Part shown: positions 46,803 through 59,300 of the stretch, in pieces
How positions within the stretch are numbered: position 1 is the first letter of the stretch
How the letters are laid out: every line of letters starts with the position of its first letter
Assembly: GCA_027475525.1 (NCBI GenBank)
Contig: JAMWFC010000117.1
Coordinates: forward strand, 3,892,183-3,956,182
DNA from: Macrolepiota albuminosa
Taxonomy: Eukaryota; Basidiomycota; Agaricomycetes; Agaricales; Agaricaceae
Direction: 5' to 3'
DNA length: 64,000 nucleotides
Translations under genes and position numbers: made by a program
Notes under the pieces: model-generated
What the model saw: only the letters and a program-made list of their open reading frames with translations
Told to the model about the DNA's origin: nothing
Database searches by the model: none

Positions 46803-47520
46803 ATGTCTGCCCTCCTGCAACCACCTGAACCAATATTTTCACTAAAGAAAAAACAAGTGGAACCAATATTTACAGCAGAAGAAAGATCTATCTTTGAACC
46901 ATACAAGGAACTCTACCACTCCTCAACTACTCCTCAAGCTCAGACTGCTATCTTGAAGGATAAAATCCTAACGGATATCTTCAACTACTGGGCCACTAAG
47001 GGGACAGAGCCAAAGACAGGGGAAGAGTGGGCAGAGAGAATCAAAGTAGGTACAGCAACTCATTGCAAAGAACTAGACATCATTTGCTTGAATAGAAGGT
47101 TGTCCAGTATATCAAGAATTGCTGGCACCCTTATTACCAGCATAAAGATCCAAAGGTGCTTCTGAAAACTTCACTGCGAGACGTTGTCCAGCAGATAATG
47201 GCAAAAAAAATAAACAAGGAGATCCAGAACTTGGTAAGGGGTAAGGATCACAATGCCTTGGAATTGGACGCATTTGCACAATACAATGTGGCCGTCAAAA
47301 ATGTTATGCATCAACTCACACTGCAGGAGGAAAGTCATTTACAGAAGCTGGTGGCAGAATGGAGCAAAAAAAGAAATCTACCAGAAATTCAGCACAAGTT
47401 GATACTCCATCTATCTCTCATCTATCCTCTATTTGTTGTACATCCATCTGCTTGATTCTGCTTTCTAATGGTTGTCTCTCTAGGAAGGCCCAAAAGCATG
47501 GTTTAAAGCATGTGGACAAT
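46803..47520 (+). pseudogene. N-terminal half of a multicopy family gene (EERSIFEP family)
   Basis: Start MSALLQPPEPIF at 46803; then VEPIFTAEERSIFEPYKELY and DIFNYWATKGTEPKTGEEW. A 50-nt GT-AG intron (47046-47095) leads in frame to VVQYIKNCWHPYYQ, LRDVVQQIMAKKINKEIQNL and EESHLQKLVAEWSKKRNLPE. After about 47400 the frame runs into stops; a possible exon near 47490 (KHGLKHVDNADVL) meets TGA. I remember this family from Boletales-like genomes; its usual C-terminal half resembles the relic at 51850-53393 on the other strand. Function unknown. Confidence 0.6.
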
Positions 47521-48460
47521 GCAGATGTGCTTTGATTTAGAGAAATGGGCATGTTGAGTTGGACTGCCTGCAGGTCTTCATATGGATATTTTGAGGTGGA
47601 AGGGGGGTGGCATACCTCCCAAAAGAGTTTTCATGGCGTGAAAGGGGCGTTGACATTATCTGCCATCAGCTGGCCATCAGCTGGCAGCTGTTGGGACCCG
47701 CTGGCATCCATCAGGATCTGTTGTACATCCATCAGCATCTGCCAGATATCCGCTGGTATCTGTGAGCATTCATGGAAATCTGTTGGCAACCTCCGGCATT
47801 GTCCCATTGGTAACCTCCAGCATTGTCCAGCATTGCCTGGCATCAGGGAGGAAGAGAAGGAAAAGGGGTGCATGGGTGTCCACCGCATGAGATGGCATCT
47901 TGGAGAGCATGGGGGGTAGGGAGAAAGAGAAGGAAGAGGAAAAGGGGAGGAGCGTGGGTGTCTGCTAGCATGCCAGCAGATATAGCAGATGTTGGATGTC
48001 AGGTTATGGGGGAGGAGAGAAGCGGAGTGCATGTGGCATACGGGGGTGACATGTGAGGTAGTGTGGGGAGTGGAGAGGATGGCACTGGGAAGAAAGAAGG
48101 GGAAGGGTGGAAGGGGGTGCGTGAGTGTCCACTATCCACTGGCATGCCAGCAGGCATTAGCAGACATCAGCATGTGAGCCAGCTAACATCTATGCAACCA
48201 GTCCTGGTAGTTCAGTGGAATATTTGTGTATTGATATTCAACACTGTATACAGTGGCAGGTTCAACTCCTCCTACTCTACTTTAATGGTGTCTAATAGTG
48301 TGTTTTTACACAGGTCCATTTTTGCTCTACATGTACACTGTACTGACTGGTCCTGTGTAAAAATGACAAATAATAGGGCCTGTAAGCCCCTGTAAAATAT
48401 CTGTTCATCTGCTTGCTAGCATCATTAAGTTTATTCTTTCAAAACTCTAGAAATTAGGAT
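47521..48460. other. Low-complexity stretch with short repeats
   Basis: Repeated words CATCAGC, CATCTG(C/T) and GGCATCC at 47660-47850, then GGAGAG-rich sequence to about 48150. No gene supported. Confidence 0.45.
48207..48285 (+). repeat. tRNA-like sequence
   Basis: TGGTAGTTCAGTGG resembles an A box and GGTTCAACTCC a B box, about 50 bp apart. No full cloverleaf; probably a tRNA-derived repeat. Confidence 0.45.
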
Positions 48461-48715
48461 AGGATGGAGGAGCTTGCACATGTGTTTATTGCAGTGCACA
48501 TGACAAGTGACAATACACCAGGGCTGGCTATCTTTTTCACAAAGACCAGCCCAAAGGTAGCCAGCCACAGTGCATCATCAACTTGTCACATGTACTGGAA
48601 GAAACACATGTACAAATTTGTCCCAGCCTATCCCTCTGCAGAAATCTCTGGAGTTTTGAACAGATCAAACTAATGACACTAGTGGATGTCAGTGGCCTGC
48701 TGCTATTATATAATG

Positions 48716-48797
48716 TGCACTAGCAGGAGTCAAACCCACCTCTTGTGCACAATATGAAATATCAATTTATCAATATTCCATTGTACCACAGGCACTT
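48716..48797 (-). repeat. tRNA-like sequence, minus strand
   Basis: On the minus strand TGTGGTACAATGGAATATT is followed by GGTTTGACTCC. Same type as the copies at 48988-49433. Confidence 0.45.
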
Positions 48798-48939
48798 ACT
48801 ACAATTCAGGACGGTGTACATGTAGTGCACAAATAAACCCATACAGAATTTGAACAGATAGTGTTATTAATTTTTACTTGTAATAAATTGACAGAGGACG
48901 GAAGGGGTCTGCTAGAGTGGTATTCTGTACATGAGGTAT

Positions 48940-49500
48940 AGCAGAATGTTAGACTGATATTGATTTACACTATAGCCTATACAGTAAGCATCTATGGTGT
49001 AGTGGAATATTTCCAATTAGTATTCCTTGTATTTTGTAGTAGGTGGGTTCGACTCCCACTAGTGCATTGACGTCGAACTGTTGGTAACTTTTGACCTGCT
49101 TAGCTAATTGTTATTTACTATACATGGAATATTAGACTGATATTTATTTACATCATAGCAGTATTCTGTAGTTGTCTCTGGTGTAGTAGAATATTATCAA
49201 TGTGTATTCATTGTGTCTTGCAGTCAGCAAGTTTGACTTCCATGAGTGCATTTATATCAAACTGTCTAGAATTTTTGACCTGCTTAGCTAATTGTTATTT
49301 ACTATACATGGAATATTAGACTGATATTTGTTTACATCATAGTAGTATTCAGTAAGTGTCTGTGGTATAGTGGAATATTATCAATGGGTATTTATTGTGT
49401 CTTGCACTAGGCAGGTTTGACTCCTGCTTAGTGCAATAAACATTAAGACTTCTGCATTTTTGACCTGCTTAGCTAATTGTTATTTACTACACAGTATGAT
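48940..49500 (+). repeat. About 182-bp tandem repeats, each with a tRNA-like core
   Basis: Three units. Each has a tRNA-like core (48988-49066, 49171-49250, 49354-49433) with an A-box-like GGTGTAGTGGAATATT and B-box-like GGTTCGACTCC. The core is followed by TGACCTGCTTAGCTAATTG and a TATTTACTATACATGGA-like spacer. The first core has a perfect 5-bp T-stem (GTGGG/CCCAC), but its acceptor stem pairs poorly. Probably a tRNA-derived SINE-like array. Confidence 0.65.
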
Positions 49501-49801
49501 AAACAAAGTAAAGTTTGTCAAGCAATAAATTAAACTTCTTTTGTAATTTAAACAGGGTCATATAATATCTATTTTCAGAACTTGCTTCATGTAAAGTTCT
49601 CGTCCATTTCTTTAATCCTCCATCTGCCATGTTTAATGAAGAACTCCATCAATGAGTTGTTAATGTGGATGTTCAAGTATTATACCTTGCTCTCAGAGGA
49701 GACCTGCATCAACTCAAAGGACAGCTGAAGGACCTGGTAAGATGCAAGCACTCCTGCCTAATAGACATGCACTAATAGTTGTCCTGTAGACTGACATATA
49801 G
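49501..49801. other. Leader of the following relic
   Basis: No open frame of note; possible 5' exon (ALRGDLHQLKGQLKDLV near 49690-49738) followed by a GTAAG donor. Confidence 0.3.
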
Positions 49802-51640
49802 TTGATGGTTAGCCAGATCAAGGATGACAAGAAACTCTTCCTTGATGCCAGGAGAAGTTTCATCAACGAAGTTATCCCGCTACTCCAGAGCAAGCTTTCT
49901 GATGAGGATATGACCAGACAGAAGGACACTGCCAAGAAATGGTCCCAGAGGAGTGGAAGGGGGGAAGAACAAAGTGGGGGCAAAGAATGACCTGATTTAT
50001 TGACTGAGGCTGGTTTGTTGATGGCACCAGCATAAGAAAACCAGATAGGTCATAGGCCAGCAGCACAAGATTTGTCTGGTCTGTCACCAATTTCAAAGAA
50101 AAGAAAACAACTGAGTCCTCTGGTGGCAGGAGATTCGTCTAGTCCATCGCCAAATTCCAAGAAGCCAAAATGGGTGACCTACATTGGTCAACATCCTTCT
50201 GATACCTATCATTGACAGAAGAAGCAGGAGGATGAGGATGAGGATGAGGATGAAGAGGAAGAGGAAAAACAAGAGAGCAGGATACCAAAGAGGGAAATTA
50301 CTGGAGGGATGCTGTTGGGCAGGTATCTGAGGACAGCACCTTGTCGTGAAGGTCAGCACATCAACCTCCCTTGCCAATATTGCACAAGTAAGCAGCTAAA
50401 GTGTGTCAGGACAAAGGGTAGTACTGCATGCAATCCCTGCCAGCTCATTTGCAAATGAACATGCAGCCTGATAATTGTCAAGAAAACCATGAAGCCTGGC
50501 AACAAGGGAAAGAGGAAAAAACCACTGACAAAGAGGTCAGTGATGATTATTGAGAGTGATGACGGTATGAAACTCTTTTTCTGCTCAAATAGCTAACCAA
50601 TAGTTAGCAGATGAACCAGCCAGTCCAATCATGGGACCATCAAAACTGTCTGTCCATCCATCTCAACTGTCAACCTCCAACTGCTCAGCAGATCCTCTTC
50701 CAGTCAAGGGAAAGGGCAAGGAGTGGGCAATGGAGTCTAGTCACAGTGAGGACATTGTGGCTGGTGTGATGGCAGGGGTGGAGAGCTGTTTGGACAGGAT
50801 GGAGAATGGGTTTCAGGAAGCATTGCAGAATGTTGGGGTGCAGGTGTGGGATGGGTTTGTCACGGCTGAGGAGAGCTATTTACCATGTATTGAGGACTTC
50901 TTCCATCACTACCAGACTCAAGTTGACATGCTCAGTAGCCACATAGAAACACTGCAAACCAATGTTTCTCTTGTAGGTGAGACGCTTGCAGAACACAACG
51001 GATGGATCTGTCAGACAGAACAGGAGATCTGCAATATTTGGAATATGGTTGACACTTTGCAGAATTGACTTCACATCTCCACCCATCCCTCCAGTCTGTC
51101 AGCTCAGGATGATGTGGCAGTGCATACAATAGGGCACAGTGGACTTAGACTCATTACTGAAGAGGAAGAACCCACTCCTGACTCCACTGCTGACCAATCT
51201 CCTGCCACTGCTGATATATCCATTCCTACTGGTAACACCTTTGCCCTAGTGGACTTGGACCTATCACTGAAAAGGAAGAACCTACTCCTAACCCCACTGC
51301 TGACCAATCCCCTGCCACTGCTGACGTATCCGTTTCTACTGGTGACACCTCTGCCCTCACCACTAACCAATCCTATCCTGCTGCTGACTTATCTGCTCTC
51401 ACCATTGCTCTGTTCCTACTGGTGACATCTCTGCCCTTGCCACTGACCAATCTTATCCTGCCACTGACTTATCCGCTCTCACCATTGCTCCATCCCCGCT
51501 TCAACAAACATCCTCACAGACGTCTCCCACATGAACATCTCCATCATCCCCTCAACCATCTTCAATCTCTTTGCCAGTCCCTGCTGAGGACCCTCTCCCT
51601 GGCCCAAGGGGATGAGCTCACACCAACTCCTGAAGTAGTC
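49802..51640 (+). pseudogene. Cysteine-cluster and coiled-coil family gene, decayed
   Basis: Fragments in order: a helical part (KKLFLDARRSFINEVIPLLQ, 49802-49990); PNSKKPKWVTYIGQHPSDTY; an acidic run (50225-50270); a cysteine cluster CQYCTSKQLKC...CNPCQLIC (50371-50458) followed by TGA; then an open 145-codon frame (50631-51068) with MESSHSEDIVAGVMAGVESC and coiled-coil sequence; then Ser/Thr/Pro repeats to about 51600. Stops and frame changes separate the parts. The layout (cysteine cluster, disordered part, coiled coil) parallels the pseudogene at 21005-22935, but the sequences are not close. Confidence 0.55.
51138..51357 (+). repeat. 110-bp tandem repeat, two diverged copies
   Basis: 51138-51247 and 51248-51357 share GTGGACTT...CACTGCTGACCAATC...CTGCCACTGCTGA. 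Shorter versions continue to about 51490. They encode a Ser/Thr/Pro/Ala-rich repeat in the preceding gene. Confidence 0.7.
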
Positions 51641-51849
51641 AGCTGCTGGTGCAATGGACCCAATCTTCCAGTTGGCTTACTGAGAGATGGAAGGCAACAG
51701 AAGACAAGTGAAGATAGACAGTTTAAGATGGACGGCTTATTATTGCATTGCAGAACATTTTTTTTTCGCTATGACAGACATTGCTATATTTTTGTAATAC
51801 TATAGTTTACACAAATGTAATGTAACTTTCCTCCCTTCTCCACATCAAT

Positions 51850-53393
51850 AACGGTGGACTGGTTGAATGACCTTAGTGCAGCTGCTACTCTTTTTTGCTG
51901 GTGTAGACATATCAATGTATTGAGCTGCATCCTCCTGTAACATTTGTGCTTGAGACTTGCAGGGTCGCTTGGAATTTGTTGACAATTGGTTAGGCAATGC
52001 CTTGCACTTCTTTTGGTTTTGTATTGCTGGCCTTCTCTTACCTTCAAATTGGTCATTGTCCTCATCTTAAAGAATGTTGAGCACCTTTCTTGACACTCTA
52101 TATCTAGGAGAACCATCACTAGGGCCATTAATTGGAGGGTCTGAATGGCTCCATCCTCTTTGTTATAAGAGGTGGATGGTAGTCTACCACTGCTGTATCA
52201 TCACCACATTCATCATGAGCAGATTTGTCATGAGTAGACTCGTTGTGAGTGGAAGCTTCATTGTGAACCATGGATCTGTTGTGGTGCTGAGGCTGTGGAG
52301 TGTGCGGTGAGTGCAAGACAGGGGATTCCTCCTGTAAGTCAGGCAGTGGTGTGTGTAGTATGCTAGGTGACAGGGAAAGTGTAGGCCCCAGTTGCCACTC
52401 CAAGTTGGCTCCATATCTGGTGACTAAAGCAGATCTGCCATCAGCAGCTCCATCATTAGCATTGGTCCTACTGTTGCCATCAACTACTGCTAATGGTGTT
52501 AGCCTCTATTTCTGATTTTTTCCTCCATTTTTGTGTATAGCCTTACATGCTGCTGCTGCTGCCGCATTTTTTTCATGATCAGCTTGGGTGCCGTACTTGG
52601 CAGCTACTGGCTGCTTGTGATGGTTGAGATAAACCATCCAGTGGAAGGTGTCACCGGATCCATACTGTCCTTGATGGTCTCTCCAGAAATTCAACAGATG
52701 CAATAGCTCAGGCCAACCAAGATTATAGGAATCTTGGAATATCAGACCCTCTGGAAGATATCTTAAATGTATGAATTGCTGATCATTGGTCCTCACTGCC
52801 TTGTAAAGAGCAGATTCATAGTGGTAACCAGACACAATTTCTGACAGAGTGATCAGATGATGAGCAAAGATAGAGAAAACTAGAATTCACTGTAATGAGT
52901 ATTTAGATAGTCCCAGACAAGCATTTCCAATTCTGCCCAAGTTTGAAATATATTTGGTCCTGGATCTGCTGGTAATATTGGAAATCCATCCCTATCCAGA
53001 TCAAAGATGAGGTCATGGCATGTAAGGATAGGAGGAGTCAAATCATAGGGTGATTGCATGTTGGACAGCATGTCTTTACCAAGAAGAGCAGACATGTAAT
53101 CCATCATCTTCTTGTTGAGGTCACTAACAAGGTCAGGAAAGGAGTTTTGGAAGGTAAGTCAGTTAGCATGGGTCAAGTATGACATATTGTCATGACTATA
53201 ATTGGTGTCAAATTGTTTAAAGAATGATGGCACCACATACATTCTAATAGTCATGCCTTCATCTGCATACCAACCAACAAGATGTAGGTGGGCAGCCATT
53301 CATTGTGTTATCTGACCTTTAACTCTATCTGTTAGTAACAGACCTGTGGTGCAACAGTTAAATTGTCAGTGTGTTCTATTGCTGGAGGCTTTC
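51850..53393 (-). pseudogene. C-terminal half of a multicopy family gene, cut by gypsy insertion
   Basis: Minus-strand fragments: MTIRMYVVPSFFKQFDTNYS (53260-53170), FPDLVSDLNKKMMDYMSALL, LIFDLDRDGFPILPADPGPN and LEMLVWDYLNTHY (to 52880), SALYKAVRTNDQQFIHLRYL and LNFWRDHQGQYGSGD (52835-52506), a disordered His/Ser/Pro part (52403-52128), and a Lys-rich tail (51850-52060). TGA and frame shifts interrupt it. The 5' part ends at 53394, where the plus-strand gypsy LTR begins, so the retroelement probably inserted here. By memory it matches the C-terminal half of the family whose N-terminal half is at 46803-47520. Confidence 0.58.
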
Positions 53394-53745
53394 TGTAACC
53401 GAGTGACCTAGAGCCTGAGCTCTAGGTACCTATATGGATCCTTCGTGCTGAACAACCTAACTGTTGTTCAGCAGATCTAAACTGGACTGCGTAGCAATTA
53501 TTAATGTAATAATTATACTATACATATTACATAATCACTACATATATTCACTGCAGCTACCTTATCTAAGGTAGCTTTTTGATTTCACATTTTGTAGGAC
53601 TAGAACCATATTCCAATCTGGTTCTCTTGTGTGACCTTAAGCTCTTGACTTTGTTTCACTTTTTTGAACCTTTTGGGTTCAATTCCAGCCTACAAAAATA
53701 CTACGAGTCTAGATCTAAGAGTCTAGACTGCGAAGAAGTTTGAAC
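53394..53745 (+). repeat. Gypsy 5' LTR
   Basis: Left edge fixed by identity with 63985-64000. Contains palindromes (CTACCTTA...TAAGGTAG; GTTCAGCA...TGTTCAGC-like; TCTAGA pairs). The right edge is approximate; no primer site was recognised. Confidence 0.75.
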
Positions 53746-53765
53746 ATCAAATCTAGTTTGACGCA

Positions 53766-56370
53766 TTGATGAAGATGTCAATGCAACAGCGAACAGAGTT
53801 CAAAGACAAAGGTGAGACCTTCACACAGTCATTCATGTACCCAATGGCCATGCCAGCAGACCCAGACCAGGCGTCAGCCACAGAACCAGTGGCAGCGGCA
53901 GCAGGGGAGGGTACTCCACTGCAACCTCAAGGAATGCCAGGTGGCATGCAGTGGACCGAGCAATGGCCAGCTCAAGCGGCTGGTGGTTGTGATGATTCCC
54001 AAGCGGGCTGGAACACCCTGGCATTAGGCAGTAAGGGTGGGCATCCGCAGTCGAGGCCCAGAAGATCAGCTACAAGTCGGAATGTTTTGGAAGGTCAAAG
54101 ACCTTTGCAATTCACTAGAAGGACACCAGGATTGGGCAGCTGGCGAGCACCAACTGAATTGATGCTGATGGCTCAGAAGCAAGCTGGCCCAGAACAAGGA
54201 ACACCGGGAGTCCACTGGGAAGATCAGGAAACATCAGACGATGAGGAGCGTGAGTGTCATGGGTCCACCCTACAAGTGCAGGTGTCGTTGATCTGGGGCA
54301 AGTACCCTATAATCACCAAGGATACTATGCAAACAAGGTTAGGATTGTATGTGCTGAAGCATATGCATATGATACAGGCTAGAGGTGAAAGTGTACCTCT
54401 AGAAAACTCGTTAGAATATATTGATTTTTATGTGCATATCCTGGAGCTTGAAGCTCAGGCATATGTGCAGAGAAAGATGTGTCAAGGCTCAGTGGCCTCA
54501 ACACCGGAGGGAGCAAACCTCATTCCATTGATCCTGGTGAGGACAAGACTTTCCCCTCACCTGGAGGAAGCAATGAGTAACATCTATGCTCCCTAGCAAC
54601 CAGGGGAGTCAGAGGAACAATTCGCTGCAAGATTCCATGCTGCACGATGGCAGGAAGCATTTCAAGGCCACACAGGGCAACCTCAGTCCACAGAGGAGTC
54701 AACTGCTACTCGGCCAGGAGCAGGGTCTGAGGAGCATGAGGTGGAAGATGCTACCTCAGTGCAGGTCAAAAGTGAGTCAGACAAGAGGATGTCCCAGCGT
54801 CGTGTGCTGATGGCTGCATCCTTAGCTGATCGTGTGACATATTAGCACATGAGGAATTAGGATCTGAATGGCCGAGGCCATACCTTGATAGACGATCAAG
54901 GTATAGTGTTTGAAGAGCAGATGCCTGTAGATGTTATGCAAGAACAATATCTTAAATGCACAGAGCACATGGAGCAAGAGTGGGAGGATACACTTCCACA
55001 CCCAGCCGAACGAGATGGAGAAGGCAGTGGTAGGCAGTTACCACCACAAGGGACTGGTGGATACCCAGCGTATGTCGCAGGTCTTTTCCACTATTCCACC
55101 AGCAGAGGGTAGGAATAAAACCTCTGGGTTATCTGAGGTGACTAAGATGTACAATAGTAATATGCACCAGCGCCTCAGCAGTATAATAGATGATGCAGTG
55201 GGCGTGCCCTTACGGTTACTGGAGGGTATCAAACCGTGTAAGGCAGAATCCAAGCATATTCAACCATATAAAGGAGAGTACAAGTTCAGTGACTTGGAGA
55301 ATTGGACGATGGACGTATGTAATCACTTAGTGGTGTGCCAGTATGGAGGGGACCGCTTGAACAGAGAACATGTGTTTGTCCTGCCAGAATTCTTGGAAGG
55401 GCCAGCCAAGAATTGGTTTTGGCAGCACGTTCTCCACTATAACAGAGAACAGCAGCAGTGGACCTTCAAGGACGTCATCCTTGAGCTATACAACTGATTC
55501 GTCAGTGCATCAACTATGCAAGATGCACGGGAGGCATTTGTAAATGCAGCATTTACGGAGAAGCTGAGAGTTCAAGGTTTCTATGATACCTTGATTGACT
55601 ATGCTCAAAATATGTCTATATACCCAGATAGCTGGGTGATGATAGATATGTTTTTGAGGGGTATCCCAGATGCAATGAGGGAGTCCCTGATCTGTGATGA
55701 TGGACTCTCTCCTGAAGTAAATTCCATGGAGGAATTTGTGGCACATGCATTGCGGTACAAGCAGTTGCACAAAGTGGCACGGCACTTTGATCTACATCAA
55801 GCCAAGATGCAGGTTACAATGCATCAGGCTAGATGGCTGGAGCTTTGGAAGGTTGGCATCTTCTGGGTGAGACGGAGAGACTTGGCTGACAACCTGGACC
55901 CATGGGTTGTGATATGACCAATCGCTGGGCAAGTGCCGAGGTTTGGGAGCCCTCGTCCGCTGGTGCAGCGCGAGATAAGGGGCAAGCCAGGGGAGGGAGC
56001 AGATGCCGGCAAAATGACAGACTGCCCCATAGGGAGGAAGCCCAAGTTGAGAGGCAACCCTGCCCAGGCAAGGGATGCTGGGTGTTTCCATTGCGGGCAG
56101 GTGGGACATTTCGCAAGAGAGTATCTAGTTAAGCCTCAGTGTCTGTCTGGAGTGAGACCACACGCATTTGTGTGTGCGGCGCAGACCGCTACCCCTGACA
56201 AGGAAGAAGTGGACTCAGGTAATGAGCCTGACATTGATGATGATGAGGTGGAGCACCTCGACACTAAGGTTACAGAGGTGGATACTATTTCTGGGGAGGA
56301 GGACAACTCGGACACCAAATATGTTGAGATAGACGTGTATGATGTCTATGATAATGACTATTATGGCTGA
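53766..56370 (+). pseudogene. Gypsy gag, broken
   Basis: N-terminal part from 53766 (MKMSMQQRTEFK, Pro/Gln/Ala-rich), TAG at 54594-54596 where Gln is expected, frame change before 54931. Capsid-like part: LENWTMDVCNHLVVCQY, FLEGPAKNWFWQHVL, TGA near 55495 (Arg expected), then REAFVNAAFTEKLRVQGFYD and IPDAMRESLICDDGLSPEV. Zinc knuckle CFHCGQVGHFAREY (near 56085) has Tyr where the last Cys should be. An acidic region follows up to TGA at 56368-56370. Packages RNA in active relatives; not functional here. Confidence 0.82.
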
Positions 56371-56388
56371 GAGTCTGACACTGAGTTC

Positions 56389-59300
56389 ATGGGAGCCCTG
56401 ACAGATTACCCTGCCAGCACAATGGACCGCCCAATGGGAGTGGCCAATGTTAAGGTATATAAGGTACACCCTCATAAATCACCGGAAAAGCTGGTGAGGC
56501 CAGCGCTGAATAGAGAGGACAAAGAGTGCCTTGCATCATATATGGAAGTCAATGGGCACAAGGCTTGGACCTTGTGGGACTCTGGGAGTACAACAACTGG
56601 TATAATGCCTCAATTTTGTCAGGTACACGACATTTATGTGAGTGAAGGAGCCATTGCTTCTTCAGCTTGGAACTGTGGGCAGTTGTGCTACTGTTCAGTT
56701 CAGAACACAGGCAACTATAGCCTGTGCAAGGACTAAGAGCCAGGAGTATCTCAATGTGGCAAACTTTGACTGCTATGACATGATTGTCAGGACGCCGTAC
56801 ATGCATAAGCACAATGTTATTCTGGACTTTGAGAATAACCAGATTGTAGTGGATGGTGAGACCATCCCAGCCATGCGGGTGGCTCTGGATAATGGAGATG
56901 GGAGGGCCCATCGCCATAGAGCCATAGAGAAGAGGCCGTTGATATGGCGGAAATGACTAGATGGTGGGAAATGATTTCCCACTGTGGAGGAGGAAGTTGA
57001 GTTGGGGCAAGCTCAGGCGAGCTTGCCAAGCGATAGTCCTGCACTTATAGTGCTGTAACAGGAGGTTGAAGAGTACAAGCGCACTCTGAAAAGGGGGAAG
57101 GAGCTCAAAAAGACTGGTAAACTCAAAGTACTGGGTGAAGCAGCAACCCACAGCAGGAGAGCCAAGGACAGTGAGCCTCAGAAGGTGGGTGAGTGCCAAC
57201 CAATGTTGTCAAAGATCATGGTTGAGGACCTTGTGTTGGATGAAGAGAATAGGGTGGAGACATCGTCATTGCTCATGACAGAGAGATTGATCTGGGATCG
57301 ACCTGTTCCGCACCCAACGTTTGAATGGGCATTTGACCCCAGAATGCCCCCAGAATAGAATGAACTAGTGTTGACCATGTATGCGTGGAGGGGATTGCAT
57401 TGGAAGGTGAAAGGGGAGCATTTTTGACAGGCAACTGCCAAAAAAGTGTCTCAGCTGAGCAAGATAATGTTTGATAGAGTATCCCTCATTGTGAGAAGGC
57501 AGAAGCAACTGCCTCCAGTTTGGTTGCATACACCGGATGAGAGTAAACTGAGGATTGTGGCCCTCAGAGAAAGATATGAGCAGCTGAGGTCAATTAGGGA
57601 AGCAACAGTGCGCCCCCAGAGACCAAGGGTTGATAAAGGAAAGGGTAAAGCCATGGGGCTGACTCGGGATGACATCCCTGTTCTGCAGCAGCAGTGGCAA
57701 GAGGAATTTGCAGACATTCTCAACGGCACCAAGGAGGAATTGCCTCCATGGAGGGAGGTTAACCACGAAATCAATTTGATTGAAGAGAACAAATTGTACC
57801 GGTACCACCTTCTGAGATGTCCAATAGCTCTGCAGCAACAACTGCAAGACAAGACTAACCAGTACTTGAAGGCCCAGTGGTGGGAGGCTAGACCAGCCTC
57901 CCAGGCAGCTCCTTTATTGTGTATCCCTAAAAAAGATGGAACATTAAGGACAGCGTTAGACGCTTGACAGCACAATGACAACACCGTCAAAGAACGTGCA
58001 AAGTTCAGGTCTAAGATTGACCTGACGGATGCATACAAGCAAGTTTGGATTCGAGAAGGCAATATTCATAAGACAGTGTTCTTGTCGATTACGGGAACAT
58101 ATGTCAGTAATATCATGCAGATCGGAGACTGCAACGTGCCTGCTACATTTCAGAGGTTGATGACCTCCATATTCCAAGACGTAATTGGACGGTTTGTACA
58201 CATATACTTAGATGATATATTCGTCTTTTTTGACACAATCAAGGACCATGAACAACATCTCAGAGTGATCTTCAAACGTTTGAGGTTGAACTTGCTGTAC
58301 CTCAAATGGAAGAAATGCGAGCTCTACTCTGAGGCAATTGATTGCCTCGGACACAAGATCAATAGTCAAGGCATTCACCCTGACAATGACAAAGTAGATT
58401 GTATATGCGAGTGGAGAGTGCCATGAACATATAATGATGTTCAGAGGTTTGTGAATTTGGTAAACTATATAGGCAACTATTTGCCTGACATTACCGCATA
58501 CACAGGTCCATTGATGGCAATCACGCAGAATGGAGCACCATTCATATGGCAGCCTATTCATCAGGGGTGCTTCAAGATGATAAAACGCATTTGTTTGAAG
58601 ACCCCAGTGATTCGTCCTATTGACCCAAAACAAGCTGAGCCTATATGGCTCATATGTGATGCCTCAAAGACCAGTGTTGGTGCCATGTACGGCCAAGGGC
58701 AGACTTGGCAAACATGCCACCCTGCTAGGTTCATGTCGAAAAAGTTCACGTCAGCACAGCAGAATTATGCAGTGCATGAACTGGAAACATTGGCAATACT
58801 TGAGGCACTCCTCAAGTGGGAAGACAAGTTGATGGGATATAAAATCCACATCATCACCGATCACAAAGTGCTGGAGTTCTTTAAAACTCAGGCATCCCTA
58901 TTCCCCAGGCAGTGCCAGTGGATTGACTATATGTTGCGGTATCAGTTTGACATAACTTATGTCAAGGGTGAGCTCAATAAGGTCGCTGACTGTCTGTCAA
59001 GGTACTTCGAGAGCGATAGGGCTACTAAACACCACGATAGCCCCAAGTATGTCAATGCAGATGTGCGCATCAATCTCCAAGGTGATGACCTCCCCTACCA
59101 TTATTACAGAGAGGTCAAAGAGCATGTGGTAGAGCTCAGGGCGATGCAAGCATGAGAGCTACAGCACAGCCAACATGTAAGGGAAAGGCAAGAGGCGCAG
59201 GACTTGGAAGCTGAACAGCTTAAGCTGGCTCAGAGGAGTCCAAGCCCTGGAGCAAGAACCAGCAGAGCAAAGGGGTCAGGAAATGACCCTTGCTGAGATG

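Noticed and set aside
48988..49433. Functional tRNA genes
   Set aside because: Control-box-like sequences are present, but acceptor stems do not pair and no clear anticodon arm was found.
57451..58062. 203-residue minus-strand ORF
   Set aside because: Complement of the gypsy RT; no independent motif.
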